Of a DNA stretch of 64,000 nucleotides, positions 1 through 12,800 are shown piece by piece; position 1 is the first letter of the stretch, and every line of letters begins with the position of its first letter. This stretch comes from Paramoeba atlantica (taxonomy: Eukaryota; Discosea), in assembly GCA_977017575.1 (NCBI GenBank), contig CDRNVI010000037.1, forward strand, positions 367,599 through 431,598, in the 5' to 3' direction. The notes beneath the pieces were generated by a model, which saw nothing but the letters and a program-made list of their open reading frames with translations, had not been told where the DNA came from and did not search any database. Position numbers and translations under genes: made by a program.

Positions 1-3000
1 TCGAGTTTTTTGTAAAGATCGAGTGTTTTGTAAAGATCGAGTGTTTTGTAAAGATCCAGTTTTATGTAAAGATCGAGTTTTTTGTAAAGATCGAGTGTTT
101 TGTAAAGATCGAGTTTTTAGTAAAGATCGAGTTTTTTGTAAAGATCGAGTTTTATGTAAAGATCGAATTTTTAGTAAAGATCGAGTTTTTAGCAAAGATC
201 GACTTTTTAGCAAAGATCGAGTTTTTTGTAAAGATCGAGTGTTTTGTAAAGATCGAGTGTTTCGTAAATATCGAGTTTTTCGTAAAGATCGAGTTTTTTG
301 TAGAGATCGAGTTTTTTGTAAAGATCCAGTTTTTAGCAAAGATCGAGTGTTTTGTAAAGATCGAGTTGTTTGTAAAGATCGAGTGTTTTGTAAAGATCCA
401 GTTTTATGTAAAGATCAAATCTTTTTTTTAAATATCGAGTGTTTCGTAAATATCGAGTTTTTTGTAAAGATCGAGTTTTTAGTAAAGATCGAGTTTTTTG
501 TAAAGATCGAGTTTTATGTAAAGATCGAATTTTTAGTAAAGATCGAGTTTTTAGCAAAGATCGACTTTTTAGCAAAGATCGAGTTTTTTGTAAAGATCGA
601 GTGTTTTGTAAAGATCGAGTGTTTCGTAAATATCGAGTTTTTCGTAAAGATCGAGTTTTTTGTAGAGATCGAGTTTTTTGTAAAGATCCAGTTTTTAGCA
701 AAGATCGAGTGTTTTGTAAAGATCGAGTGTTTTGTAAAGATCGAGTGTTTTGTAAATATCGAGTTTTTAGTAAAGATCGAGTGTTTTGTAAAGATCGAGT
801 TTTTAGTAAAGATCGAGTTTTATGTAAAGATCGAGTTTTTAGCAAAGATCGAGTGTTTTGTAAAGATCGAGTGTTTCGTAAATATCGAGTTTTTCGTAAA
901 GATCGAGTTTTTAGCAATGATCGAGTTTTTTGTAAAGATCGAGTTTTTTGTAAAGATCGAGTGTTTTGTAAATATCGAGTTTTTTGTAAAGATCGAGTTT
1001 TTAGCAACGATCGAGTTTTTTGTAAAGATCGAGTGTTTTGTAAAGATCGAATCTTTTGTAAATATCGAGTGTTTCGTAAATATCGAGTTTTTTGTAAAGA
1101 TCGAGTGTTTTGTAAAGATCGAGTTTTTTGTAAAGATCGAGTTTTTAGCAAAGATCGAGTTTTTTGTAAAGATCGAGTTGTTTGTAAAGATCGAGTGTTT
1201 TGTAAAGATCCAGTTTTATGTAAAGATCGAGTGTTTTGTAAATATCGAGTGTTTCGTAAATATCGAGTTTTTTGTAAAGATCGAGTGTTTTGTAAAGATC
1301 GAATTTTTTCTAAAGATCGAGTGTTTTGTAAAGATCGAGTGTTTTGTAAAGATCGAGTTTTTTGTGAAGATCGAGTGTTTTGTAAAGCTCGAATTTTTTG
1401 GAAAGCTCGAATTTTCTGGAAAGATCGAGTGTTTTGTAAAGATCGAATTATTTGTAAATATCGAGTGTTTCGTAAATATCGAGTTTTTTGTAAAGATCAA
1501 GTGTTTTGTAAAGATCGACCTGTTTGTAAAGATCGAGTGTTTTGTAAAGATCCAGTTTTATGTAAAGATCGAATCTTTAGTAAATATCGAGTGTTTCGTA
1601 AATATCGAGTTTTTTGTAAAGATCGAGTGTTTTGTAAAGATCGAGTGTTTTGTAAAGATCGAATTTTTTGTAAATATCGAGTTTTTAGCAAAGATCGAGT
1701 TTTTTGTAAAGATCGAGTGTTTTGTAAATATCGAGTTTTTTGTTAAGATCGAGTGTTTTGTAAAGATCGAGTTTTTTGTAAAGATCGAGTTTTTAGCAAT
1801 GATCGAGTTTTTTGTAAAGATCGAGTGTTTTGTAAAGATCGAGTGTTTTGTAAAGATCGAATCTTTTGTAAATATCGAGTGTTTCGTAAATATCGAGTTT
1901 TTTGTAAAGATCGAGTGTTTTGTAAAGATCGAGTTTTTTGTAAAGATCGAGTTTTATGTAAAGATCGAGTTTTTAGCAAAGATCGAGTTTTTTGTAAAGA
2001 TCGAGTGTTTTATAAAGATCGAGTTTTTTGTAAAGATCGAGTTGTTTGTAACGATCGAGTGTTTTGTAAAGATCGAGTTTTTTGTAAAGATCGAATCATT
2101 TGTAAATATCGAGTGTTTCGTAAATATCGAGTTTTTTGTAAAGATCGAGTGTTTTGTAAAGATCGAGTTGTTTGTCAAGATCGAGTTTTTTGTAAAGATC
2201 CAGTTTTATGTAAAGATCGAATCTTTTGTAAATGTCGAGTGTTTCGTAAATATCGAGTTTTTTGTAAAGATCGAGTGTTTTGTAAAGGTCGAATTTTTTT
2301 TTAAAGATCGAGTGTTTTGTAAAGATCGAGTGTTTTGTAAAGATCGAGTGTTTTGTAAAGATCGAGTGTTTTGTAAAGATCGAGTGTTTTGTAAAGATCG
2401 AATCATTTGTAAATATCGAGTGTTTCGTAAATATCGAGTTTTTTGTAAAGATCGAGTGTTTTGTAAAGATCGAGTGTTTTGTAAAGATCGAGTTTTTTGT
2501 AAAGATCGAGTTTTTTTTTGAAGATCGAGTTTTTTGTAAAGATCGAGTTTTTTGTAAAGATCGAATCATTTGTAAATATCGAGTGTTTCGTAAATATCGA
2601 GTTTTTTGTAAAGATCGAGTGTTTTGTAAAGATCGAGTTTTTTGTAAAGATCGAGTTTTTTTTGAAGATCGAGTTTTTTGTAAAGATCGAGTTTTTTGTA
2701 AAGATCGAATCTTTTGTAAATATCGAGTGTTTCGTAAATATCGAGTTTTTTGTAAAGATCGAGTGTTTTGTAAAGATCCAGTTTTATGTAAAGATCGAGT
2801 TTTTTGTAAAGATCGAGTGTTTTGTAAAGATCGAGTTTTTAGTAAAGATCGAGTTTTTTGTAAAGATCGAGTTTTATGTAAAGATCGAATTTTTAGTAAA
2901 GATCGAGTTTTTAGCAAAGATCGAGTTTTTAGCAAAGATCGAGTTTTTTGTAAAGATCGAGTGTTTTGTAAAGATCGAGTGTTTCGTAAATATCGAGTTT

Positions 3001-6000
3001 TTCGTAAAGATCGAGTTTTTTGTAGAGATCGAGTTTTTTGTAAAGATCCAGTTTTTAGCAAAGATCGAGTGTTTTGTAAAGATCGAGTTTTTTGTAAAGA
3101 TCGAATCATTTGTAAATATCGAGTGTTTCGTAAATATCGAGTGTTTTGTAAAGCTCGAATTTTTTGGAAAGCTCGAATTTTCTGGAAAGATCGAGTGTTT
3201 TGTAAAGATCGAATCATTTGTAAATATCGAGTGTTTCGTAAATATCGAGTTTTTTGTAAAGATCAAGTGTTTTGTAAAGATCGAGTTTTTTGTAAAGATC
3301 GAATCATTTGTAAATATCGAGTGTTTCGTAAATATCGAGTTTTTTGTAAAGATCGAGTGTTTTGTAAAGATCGAGTGTTTTGTAAAGATCCAGTTTTATG
3401 TAAAGATCGAGTTTTTTGTAAAGATCGAGTGTTTTGTAAAGATCGAGTTTTTAGTAAAGATCGAGTTTTTTGTAAAGATCGAGTTTTATGTAAAGATCGA
3501 ATTTTTAGTGAAGATCGAGTTTTTAGCAAAGATCGACTTTTTAGCAAAGATCGAGTTTTTTGTAAAGATCGAGTGTTTTGTAAAGATCGAGTGTTTCGTA
3601 AATATCGAGTTTTTAGTAAAGATCGAGTTTTTTGTAAAGATCGAGTTTTTAGTAAAGATCGAGTTTTTTGTAAAGATCGAGTTTTATGTAAACATCGAGT
3701 TTTTAGCAAAGATCGAGTGTTTTGTAAAGATCGAGTGTTTCGTAAATATCGAGTTTTTTGTAAAGATCGAGTTTTTAGCAAAGATCGAGTCTTTAGCAAA
3801 GATCGAGTTTTTTGTAAAGATCGAGTGTTTTGTAAAGATCGAGTGTTTTGTAAATATCGAGTTTTTAGTAAAGATCGAGTTTTTTGTAAAGATCGAGTTT
3901 TTAGTAAAGATCGAGTTTTTTGTAAAGATCGAGTTTTATGTAAACATCGAGTTTTTAGCAAAGATCGAGTGTTTTGTAAAGATCGAGTGTTTCGTAAATA
4001 TCGAGTTTTTCGTAAAGATCGAGTTTTTAGCAATGATCGAGTTTTTTGTAAAGATCGAGTTTTTTGTAAAGATCGAGTGTTTTGTAAATATCGAGTTTTT
4101 TGTAAAGATCGAGTTTTTAGCAACGATCGAGTTTTTTGTAAAGATCGAGTGTTTTGTAAAGATCGAATCTTTTGTAAATATCGAGTGTTTCGTAAATATC
4201 GAGTTTTTTGTAAAGATCGAGTGTTTTGTAAAGATCGAGTTTTTTGTAAAGATCGAGTTTTTAGCAATGATCGAGTTTTTTGTAAAGATCGAGTGTTTTA
4301 TAAAGATCGAGTTTTTAGCAAAGATCGAGTTTTTTGTAAAGATCGAGTTGTTTGTAAAGATCGAGTGTTTTGTAAAGATCCAGTTTTATGTAAAGATCGA
4401 GTGTTTTGTAAATATCGAGTGTTTCGTAAATATCGAGTTTTTGGTAAAGATCGAGTGTTTTGTAAAGATCGAATTTTTTGTAAAGATCGAGTGTTTTGTA
4501 AAGATCGAGTGTTTTGTAAAGATCGAGTTTTTTGTGAAGATCGAGTGTTTTGTAAAGCTCGAATTTTTTGGAAAGCTCGAATTTTCTAGCGAATCAAGTG
4601 TTTTGTAAAGATCGACCTGTTTGTAAAGATCGAGTGTTTTGTAAAGATCCAGTTTTATGTAAAGATCGAATCTTTAGTAAATATCGAGTGTTTCGTAAAT
4701 ATCGAGTTTTTTGTAAAGATCGAGTGTTTTGTAAAGATCGAGTGTTTTGTAAAGATCGAATTTTTTGTAAAGATCGAGTTTTTTGTTAAGATCGAGTGTT
4801 TTGTAAAGATCGAGTGTTTTGTAAAGATCGAGTTTTTTGTAAATATCGAGTTTTTAGCAAAGATCGAGTTTTTTGTAAAGATCGAGTGTTTTGTAAATAT
4901 CGAGTTTTTTGTAAAGATCGAGTTTTTAGCAATGATCGAGTTTTTTGTAAAGATCGAGTGTTTTGTAAAGATCGAGTGTTTTATAAAGATCGAGTTTTTA
5001 GCAAGGATCGAGTTTTTTGTAAAGATCGAGTTGTTTGTAAAGATCGAGTGTTTTGTAAAGATCGAGTTTTTTGTAAAGATCGAATCATTTGTAAATATCG
5101 AGTGTTTCGTAAATATCGAGTTTTTTGTAAAGATCGAGTGTTTTGTAAAGATCGAGTTGTTTGTCAAGATAGAGTTTTTTGTAAAGATCGAGTTTTTTGT
5201 AAAGATCGAATCATTTGTAAATATCGAGTGTTTCGTAAATATCGAGTTTTTTGTAAAGATCGAGTGTTTTGTAAAGATCGAGTTTTTTGTAAAGATCGAA
5301 TCTTTTGTAAATATCGAGTGTTTCGTAAATATCGAGTTGTTTGTAAAGATCGAGTGTTTTGTAAAGATCCAGTTTTATGTAAAGATCGAGTTTTTTGTAA
5401 AGATCGAGTGTTTTGTAAAGATCGAGTTTTTAGTAAAGATCGAGTTTTTTGTAAAGATCGAGTTTTATGTAAAGATCGAATTTTTAGCAAAGAACGAGTG
5501 TTTTGTAAAGATCGAGTGTTTCGTAAATATCGAGTTTTTCGTAAAGATCGAGTTTTTAGCAATGATCGAGTTTTTTGTAAAGATCGAGTTTTTTGTAAAG
5601 ATCGAGTGTTTTGTAAATATCGAGTTTTTTGTAAAGATCGAGTTTTTAGCAATGATCGAGTTTTTTGTAAAGATCGAGTGTTTTGTAAAGATCGAATCTT
5701 TTGTAAATATCGAGTGTTTCGTAAATATCGAGTTTCTTGTAAAGATCGAGTGTTTTGTAAAGATCGAGTTTTTTGTAAAGATCGAGTTTTTAGCAATGAT
5801 CGAGTTTTTTGTCAAGATCGAGTGTTTTATAAAGATCGAGTTTTTAGCAAAGATCGAGTTTTTTGTAAAGATCGAGTTTTTTGTAAAGATCGAGTGTTTT
5901 GTAAATATCGAGTTTTTTGTAAAGATCGAGTTTTTAGCAATGATCGAGTTTTTTGTAAAGATCGAGTGTTTTGTAAAGATCGAGTGTTTTGTAAAGATCG

Positions 6001-9000
6001 AATCTTTTGTAAATATCGAGTGTTTCGTAAATATCGAGTTTTTTGTAAAGATCGTGTGTTTTGTAAAGATCGAGTTTTTTGTAAAGATCGAGTTTTTAGC
6101 AATGATCGAGTTTTTTGTAAAGATCGAGTGTTTTATAAAGATCGAGTTTTTAGCAAAGATCGAGTTTTTTGTAAAGATCGAGTTTTTTGTAAAGATCGAG
6201 TTTTTTGTAAAGATCGAGTTTTTTGTAAAGATCGAGTTTTTTTAGCAAAGATCGAGTGTTTTGTAAAGATCGAGTGTTTCGTAAATATCGAGTTTTTTGT
6301 AAAGATCGAGTGTTTTGTAAATATCGAGTTTTTTGTAAAGATCGAGTTTTTAGCAATGATCGAGTTTTTTGTAAAGATCGAGTGTTTTGTAAAGATCGAA
6401 TCTTTTGTAAATATCGAGTGTTTCGTAAATATCGAGTTTTTTGTAAAGATCGAGTGTTTTGTAAAGATCGCGTTTTTTGTAAAGATCGAGTTTTATGTAA
6501 AGATCGAGTTTTTAGCAAAGATCGAGTTTTTTGTAAAGATCGAGTGTTTTATAAAGATCGAGTTTTTAGTAAGGATCGAGTTTTTTGTAAAGATCGAGTT
6601 GTTTGTAAAGATCGAGTGTTTTGTAAAGATCGAGTTTTTTGTAAAGATCGAATCATTTGTAAATATCGTGTGTTTCGTAAATATCGAGTTTTTTGTAAAG
6701 ATCGAGTGTTTTGTAAAGATCGAGTTGTTTGTCAAGATCGTGTTTTTTGTAAAGATCCAGTTTTATGTAAAGATCGAATCTTTTGTAAATGTCGAGTGTT
6801 TCGTAAATATCGAGTTTTTTGTAAAGATCGAGTGTTTTGTAAAGGTCGAGTGTTTTGTAAAGATCGAGTGTTTTGTAAAGATCGAGTGTTTTGTAAAGAT
6901 CGAGTGTTTTGTAAGGTCGAGTTTTTTGTAAAGATCGAGTTTTTTGTAAAGATCGAATCATTTGTAAATATCGAGTGTTTCGTAAATATCGAGTTTTTTG
7001 TAAAGATCGAGTGTTTTGTAAAGATCGAGTTTTTTGTAAAGATCGAGTTTTTTTTTGAAGATCGAGTTTTTTGTAAAGATCGAGTTTTTTGTAAAGATCG
7101 AATCTTTTGTAAATATCGAGTGTTTCGTAAATATCGAGTTTTTTGTAAAGATCGAGTGTTTTGTAAAGATCCAGTTTTATGTAAAGATCGAGTTTTTTGT
7201 AAAGATCGAGTGTTTTGTAAAGATCGAGTTTTTAGTAAAGATCGAGTTTTTTGTAAAGATCGAGTGTTTTATAAAGATCGAGTTTTTAGCAAGGATCGAG
7301 TTTTTTGTAAAGATCGAGTTGTTTGTAAAGATCGAGTGTTTTGTAAAGATCGAGTTTTTTGTAAAGATCGAATCATTTGTAAATATCGAGTGTTTCGTAA
7401 ATATCGAGTTTTTTGTAAAGATCGAGTGTTTTGTAAAGATCGAGTGTTTTGTAAAGATCCAGTTTTATGTAAAGATCGAGTTTTTTGTAAAGATCGAGTG
7501 TTTTGTAAAGATCGAGTTTTTAGTAAAGATCGACTTTTTAGCAAAGATCGAGTTTTTTGTAAAGATCGAGTGTTTTGTAAAGATCGAGTGTTTCGTAAAT
7601 ATCGAGTTTTTCGTAAAGATCGAGTTTTTTGTAGAGATCGAGTTTTTTGTAAAGATCCAGTTTTTAGCAAAGATCGAGTGTTTTGTAAAGATCGAGTGTT
7701 TTGTAAAGATCGAGTGTTTTGTAAAGATCGAATCTTTTGTAAATATCGAGTGTTTCGTAAATATCGAGTTTTTTGTAAAGATCGAGTGTTTTGTAAAGAT
7801 CGAGTTTTTTGTAAAGATCGAGTTTTTAGCAATGATCGAGTTTTTTGTAAAGATCGAGTGTTTTATAAAGGTCGAGTTTTTAGCAAAGATCGAGTTTTTT
7901 GTAAAGATCGAGTTGTTTGTAAAGATCAAGTGTTTTGTAAAGATCGACCTGTTTGTAAAGATCGAGTGTTTTGTAAAGATCCAGTTTTATGTAAAGATCG
8001 AATCTTTAGTAAATATCGAGTGTTTCGTAAATATCGAGTTTTTTGTAAAGATCGAGTGTTTTGTAAAGATCGAGTGTTTTGTAAAGATCGAATTTTTTGT
8101 AAAGATCGAGTTTTTTGTTAAGATCGAGTGTTTTGTAAAGATCGAGTGTTTTGTAAAGATCGAGTTTTTTGTAAATATCGAGTTTTTAGCAAAGATCGAG
8201 TTTTTTGTAAAGATCGAGTGTTTTGTAAATATCGAGTTTTTTGTAAAGATCGAGTTTTTAGCAATGATCGAGTTTTTTGCAAAGATCGAGTGTTTTGTAA
8301 AGATCGAGTGTTTTGTAAAGATCGAATCTTTTGTAAATATCGAGTGTTTCGTAAATATCGAGTTTTTTGTAAAGATCGAGTGTTTTGTAAAGATCGAGTT
8401 TTTTGTAAAGATCGAGTTTTTAGCAAAGATCGAGTTTTTTGTAAAGATCGAGTTTTTAGCAAAGATCGAGTTTTTTGTAAAGATCGAGTGTTTTATAAAG
8501 ATCGAGTTTTTAGCAAGGATCGAGTTTTTTGTAAAGATCGAGTTGTTTGTAAAGATCGAGTGTTTTGTAAAGATCGAGTTTTTTGTCAGGATCCAGTTTT
8601 ATGTAAAGATCGAATCTTTTGTAAATGTCGAGTGTTTCGTAAATATCGAGTTTTTTGTAAAGATCGAGTGTTTTGTAAAGATCGAGTGTTTTGTAAAGAT
8701 CGAGTGTTTTGTAAAGATCGAGTGTTTCGTAAATATCGAGTTTTTTGTAAAGATCGAGTGTTTTGTAAAGATCGAGTTTTTTGTAAAGATCGAGTTTTTT
8801 TTTGAAGATCGAGTTTTTTGTAAAAATCGAGTTTTTTGTAAAGATCGAATCTTTTGTAAATATCGAGTGTTTCGTAAATATCGAGTTTTTTGTAAAGATC
8901 GAGTGTTTTGTAAAGATCGAGTTTTTTGTAAAGATCGAGTTTTTTTTTGAAGATCGAGTTTTTTGTAAAGATCGAGTTTTTTGTAAAGATCGAATCTTTT

Positions 9001-9866
9001 GTAAATATCGAGTGTTTCGTAAATATCGAGTTTTTTGTAAAGATCGAGTGTTTTGTAAAGATCCAGTTTTATGTAAAGATCGAGTTTTTTGTAAAGATCG
9101 AGTGTTTTGTAAAGATCGAGTTTTTAGTAAAGATCGAGTTTTTTGTAAAGATCGAGTTTTATGTAAAGATCGAATTTTTAGTAAAGATCGAGTTTTTAGC
9201 AAAGATCGAGTTTTTAGCAAAGATCGAGTTTTTTGTAAAGATCGAGTGTTTTGTAAAGATCGAGTGTTTCGTAAATATCGAGTTTTTCGTAAAGATCGAG
9301 TTTTTTGTAGAGATCGAGTTTTTTGTAAAGATCGAGTTTTTTGTAAAGATCGAGTTTTTAGCAAAGATCGAGTTTTTTGTAAAGATCGAGTTTTTAGCAA
9401 AGATCGAGTTTTTTGTAAAGATCGAGTGTTTTATAAAGATCGAGTTTTTAGCAAGGATCGAGTTTTTTGTAAAGATCGAGTTGTTTGTAAAGATCGAGTC
9501 TTTTGTAAAGATCGAGTTTTTTGTAAAGATCGAATCATTTGTAAATATCGAGTGTTTCGTAAATATCGAGTTTTTTGTAAAGATCGAGTGTTTTGTAAAG
9601 ATCGAGTGTTTTGTAAAGATCGAGTGTTTTGTAAAGATCGAGTGTTTCGTAAATATCGAGTTTTTTGTAAAGATCGAGTGTTTTGTAAAGATCGAGTTTT
9701 TTGTAAAGATCGAGTTTTTTTTTGAAGATCGAGTTTTTTGTAAAGATCGAGTTTTTTGTAAAGATCGAATCTTTTGTAAATATCGAGTGTTTCGTAAATA
9801 TCGAGTTTTTTGTAAAGATCGAGTGTTTTGTAAAGATCGAGTTTTTTGTAAAGATCGAGTTTTTTT

Positions 9867-12800
9867 TTGAAGATCGAGTTTTTTGTAAAGATCGAATCTT
9901 TTGTAAATATCGAGTGTTTCGTAAATATCGAGTTTTTTGTAAAGATCGAGTGTTTTGTAAAGATCCAGTTTTATGTAAAGATCGAGTTTTTTGTAAAGAT
10001 CGAGTGTTTTGTAAAGATCGAGTTTTTAGTAAAGATCGAGTTTTTTGTAAAGATCGAGTTTTATATAAAGATCGAATTTTTAGTAAAGATCGAGTTTTTA
10101 GCAAAGATCGAGTTTTTAGCAAAGATCGAGTTTTTTGTAAAGATCGAGTGTTTTGTAAAGATCGAGTGTTTCGTAAATATCGAGTTTTTCGTAAAGATCG
10201 AGTTTTTAGCAATGATCGAGTTTTTTGTAAAGATCGAGTTTTTTGTAAAGATCGAGTGTTTTGTAAATATCGAGTTTTTTGTAAAGATCGAGTTTTTTGT
10301 AGAGATCGAGTTTTTTGTAAAGATCCAGTTTTTAGCAAAGAACGAGTGTTTTGTAAAGATCGAGTGTTTCGTAAATATCGAGTTTTTCGTAAAGATCGAG
10401 TTTTTAGCAATGATCGAGTTTTTTGTAAAGATCGAGTTTTTTGTAAAGATCGAGTGTTTTGTAAATATCGAGTTTTTTGTAAAGATCGAGTTTTTAGCAA
10501 TGATCGAGTTTTTTGTAAAGATCGAGTGTTTTGTAAAGATCGAATCTTTTGTAAATATCGAGTGTTTCGTAAATATCGAGTTTTTTGTAAAGATCGAGTG
10601 TTTTGTAAAGATCGAGTTTTTTGTAAAGATCGAGTTTTTTTAGCAAAGATCGAGTGTTTTGTAAAGATCGAGTGTTTCGTAAATATCGAGTTTTTCGTAA
10701 AGATCGAGTGTTTTGTAAAGATCGAGTTTTTTTAGCAAAGATCGAGTGTTTTGTAAAGATCGAGTGTTTTGTAAAGATCGAGTTTTTTGTCAGGATCCAG
10801 TTTTATGTAAAGATCGAATCTTTTGTAAATGTCGAGTGTTTCGTAAATATCGAGTTTTTTGTAAAGATCGAGTGTTTTGTAAAGATCGAGTGTTTTGTAA
10901 AGATCGAGTGTTTTGTAAAGATCGAGTGTTTCGTAAATATCGAGTTTTTTGTAAAGATCGAGTTTTTAGCAATGATCGAGTTTTTTGTAAAGATCGAGTT
11001 TTTTGTAAAGATCGAGTGTTTTGTAAATATCGAGTTTTTTGTAAAGATCGAGTTTTTAGCAATGATCGAGTTTTTTGTAAAGATCGAGTGTTTTGTAAAG
11101 ATCGAGTGTTTTGTAAAGATCGAATCTTTTGTAAATATCGAGTGTTTCGTAAATATCGAGTTTTTCTGTAAAGATCGTGTGTTTTGTAAAGATCGAGTTT
11201 TTTGTAAAGATCGAGTTTTTAGCAATGATCGAGTTTTTTGTAAAGATCGAGTGTTTTATAAAGATCGAGTTTTTAGCAAAGATCGAGTTTTTTGTAAAGA
11301 TCGAGTTTTTTGTAAAGATCGAGTTTTTTGTAAAGATCGAGTTTTTTTAGCAAAGATCGAGTGTTTTGTAAAGATCGAGTGTTTTGTAAAGATCGAGTTT
11401 TTTGTCAGGATCCAGTTTTATGTAAAGATCGAATCTTTTGTAAATGTCGAGTGTTTCGTAAATATCGAGTTTTTTGTAAAGATCGAGTGTTTTGTAAAGA
11501 TCGAGTGTTTTGTAAAGATCGAGTGTTTTGTAAAGATCGAGTTTTTTGTAAAGATCGAATCTTTTGTAAATATCGAGTGTTTCGTAAATATCGAGTTTTT
11601 TGTAAAGATCGAGTGTTTTGTAAAGATCGAGTTTTTTGTAAAGATCGAGTTTTTTTTTGAAGATCGAGTTTTTTGTAAAGATCGAATCTTTTGTAAATAT
11701 CGAGTGTTTCGTAAATATCGAGTTTTTTGTAAAGATCGAGTGTTTTGTAAAGATCCAGTTTTATGTAAAGATCGAGTTTTTTGTAAAGATCGAGTGTTTT
11801 GTAAAGATCGAGTTTTTAGTAAAGATCGAGTTTTTTGTAAAGATCGAGTTTTATATAAAGATCGAATTTTTAGTAAAGATCGAGTTTTTAGCAAAGATCG
11901 AGTTTTTAGCAAAGATCGAGTTTTTTGTAAAGATCGAGTGTTTTGTAAAGATCGAGTGTTTCGTAAATATCGAGTTTTTCGTAAAGATCGAGTTTTTAGC
12001 AATGATCGAGTTTTTTGTAAAGATCGAGTTTTTTGTAAAGATCGAGTGTTTTGTAAATATCGAGTTTTTTGTAAAGATCGAGTTTTTTGTAGAGATCGAG
12101 TTTTTTGTAAAGATCCAGTTTTTAGCAAAGAACGAGTGTTTTGTAAAGATCGAGTGTTTCGTAAATATCGAGTTTTTCGTAAAGATCGAGTTTTTAGCAA
12201 TGATCGAGTTTTTTGTAAAGATCGAGTTTTTTGTAAAGATCGAGTGTTTTGTAAATATCGAGTTTTTTGTAAAGATCGAGTTTTTAGCAATGATCGAGTT
12301 TTTTGTAAAGATCGAGTGTTTTGTAAAGATCGAATCTTTTGTAAATATCGAGTGTTTCGTAAATATCGAGTTTTTTGTAAAGATCGAGTGTTTTGTAAAG
12401 ATCGAGTTTTTTGTAAAGATCGAGTTTTTTTAGCAAAGATCGAGTGTTTTGTAAAGATCGAGTGTTTCGTAAATATCGAGTTTTTCGTAAAGATCGAGTG
12501 TTTTGTAAAGATCGAGTTTTTTTAGCAAAGATCGAGTGTTTTGTAAAGATCGAGTGTTTTGTAAAGATCGAGTTTTTTGTCAGGATCCAGTTTTATGTAA
12601 AGATCGAATCTTTTGTAAATGTCGAGTGTTTCGTAAATATCGAGTTTTTTGTAAAGATCGAGTGTTTTGTAAAGATCGAGTGTTTTGTAAAGATCGAGTG
12701 TTTTGTAAAGATCGAGTGTTTCGTAAATATCGAGTTTTTTGTAAAGATCGAGTTTTTAGCAATGATCGAGTTTTTTGTAAAGATCGAGTTTTTTGTAAAG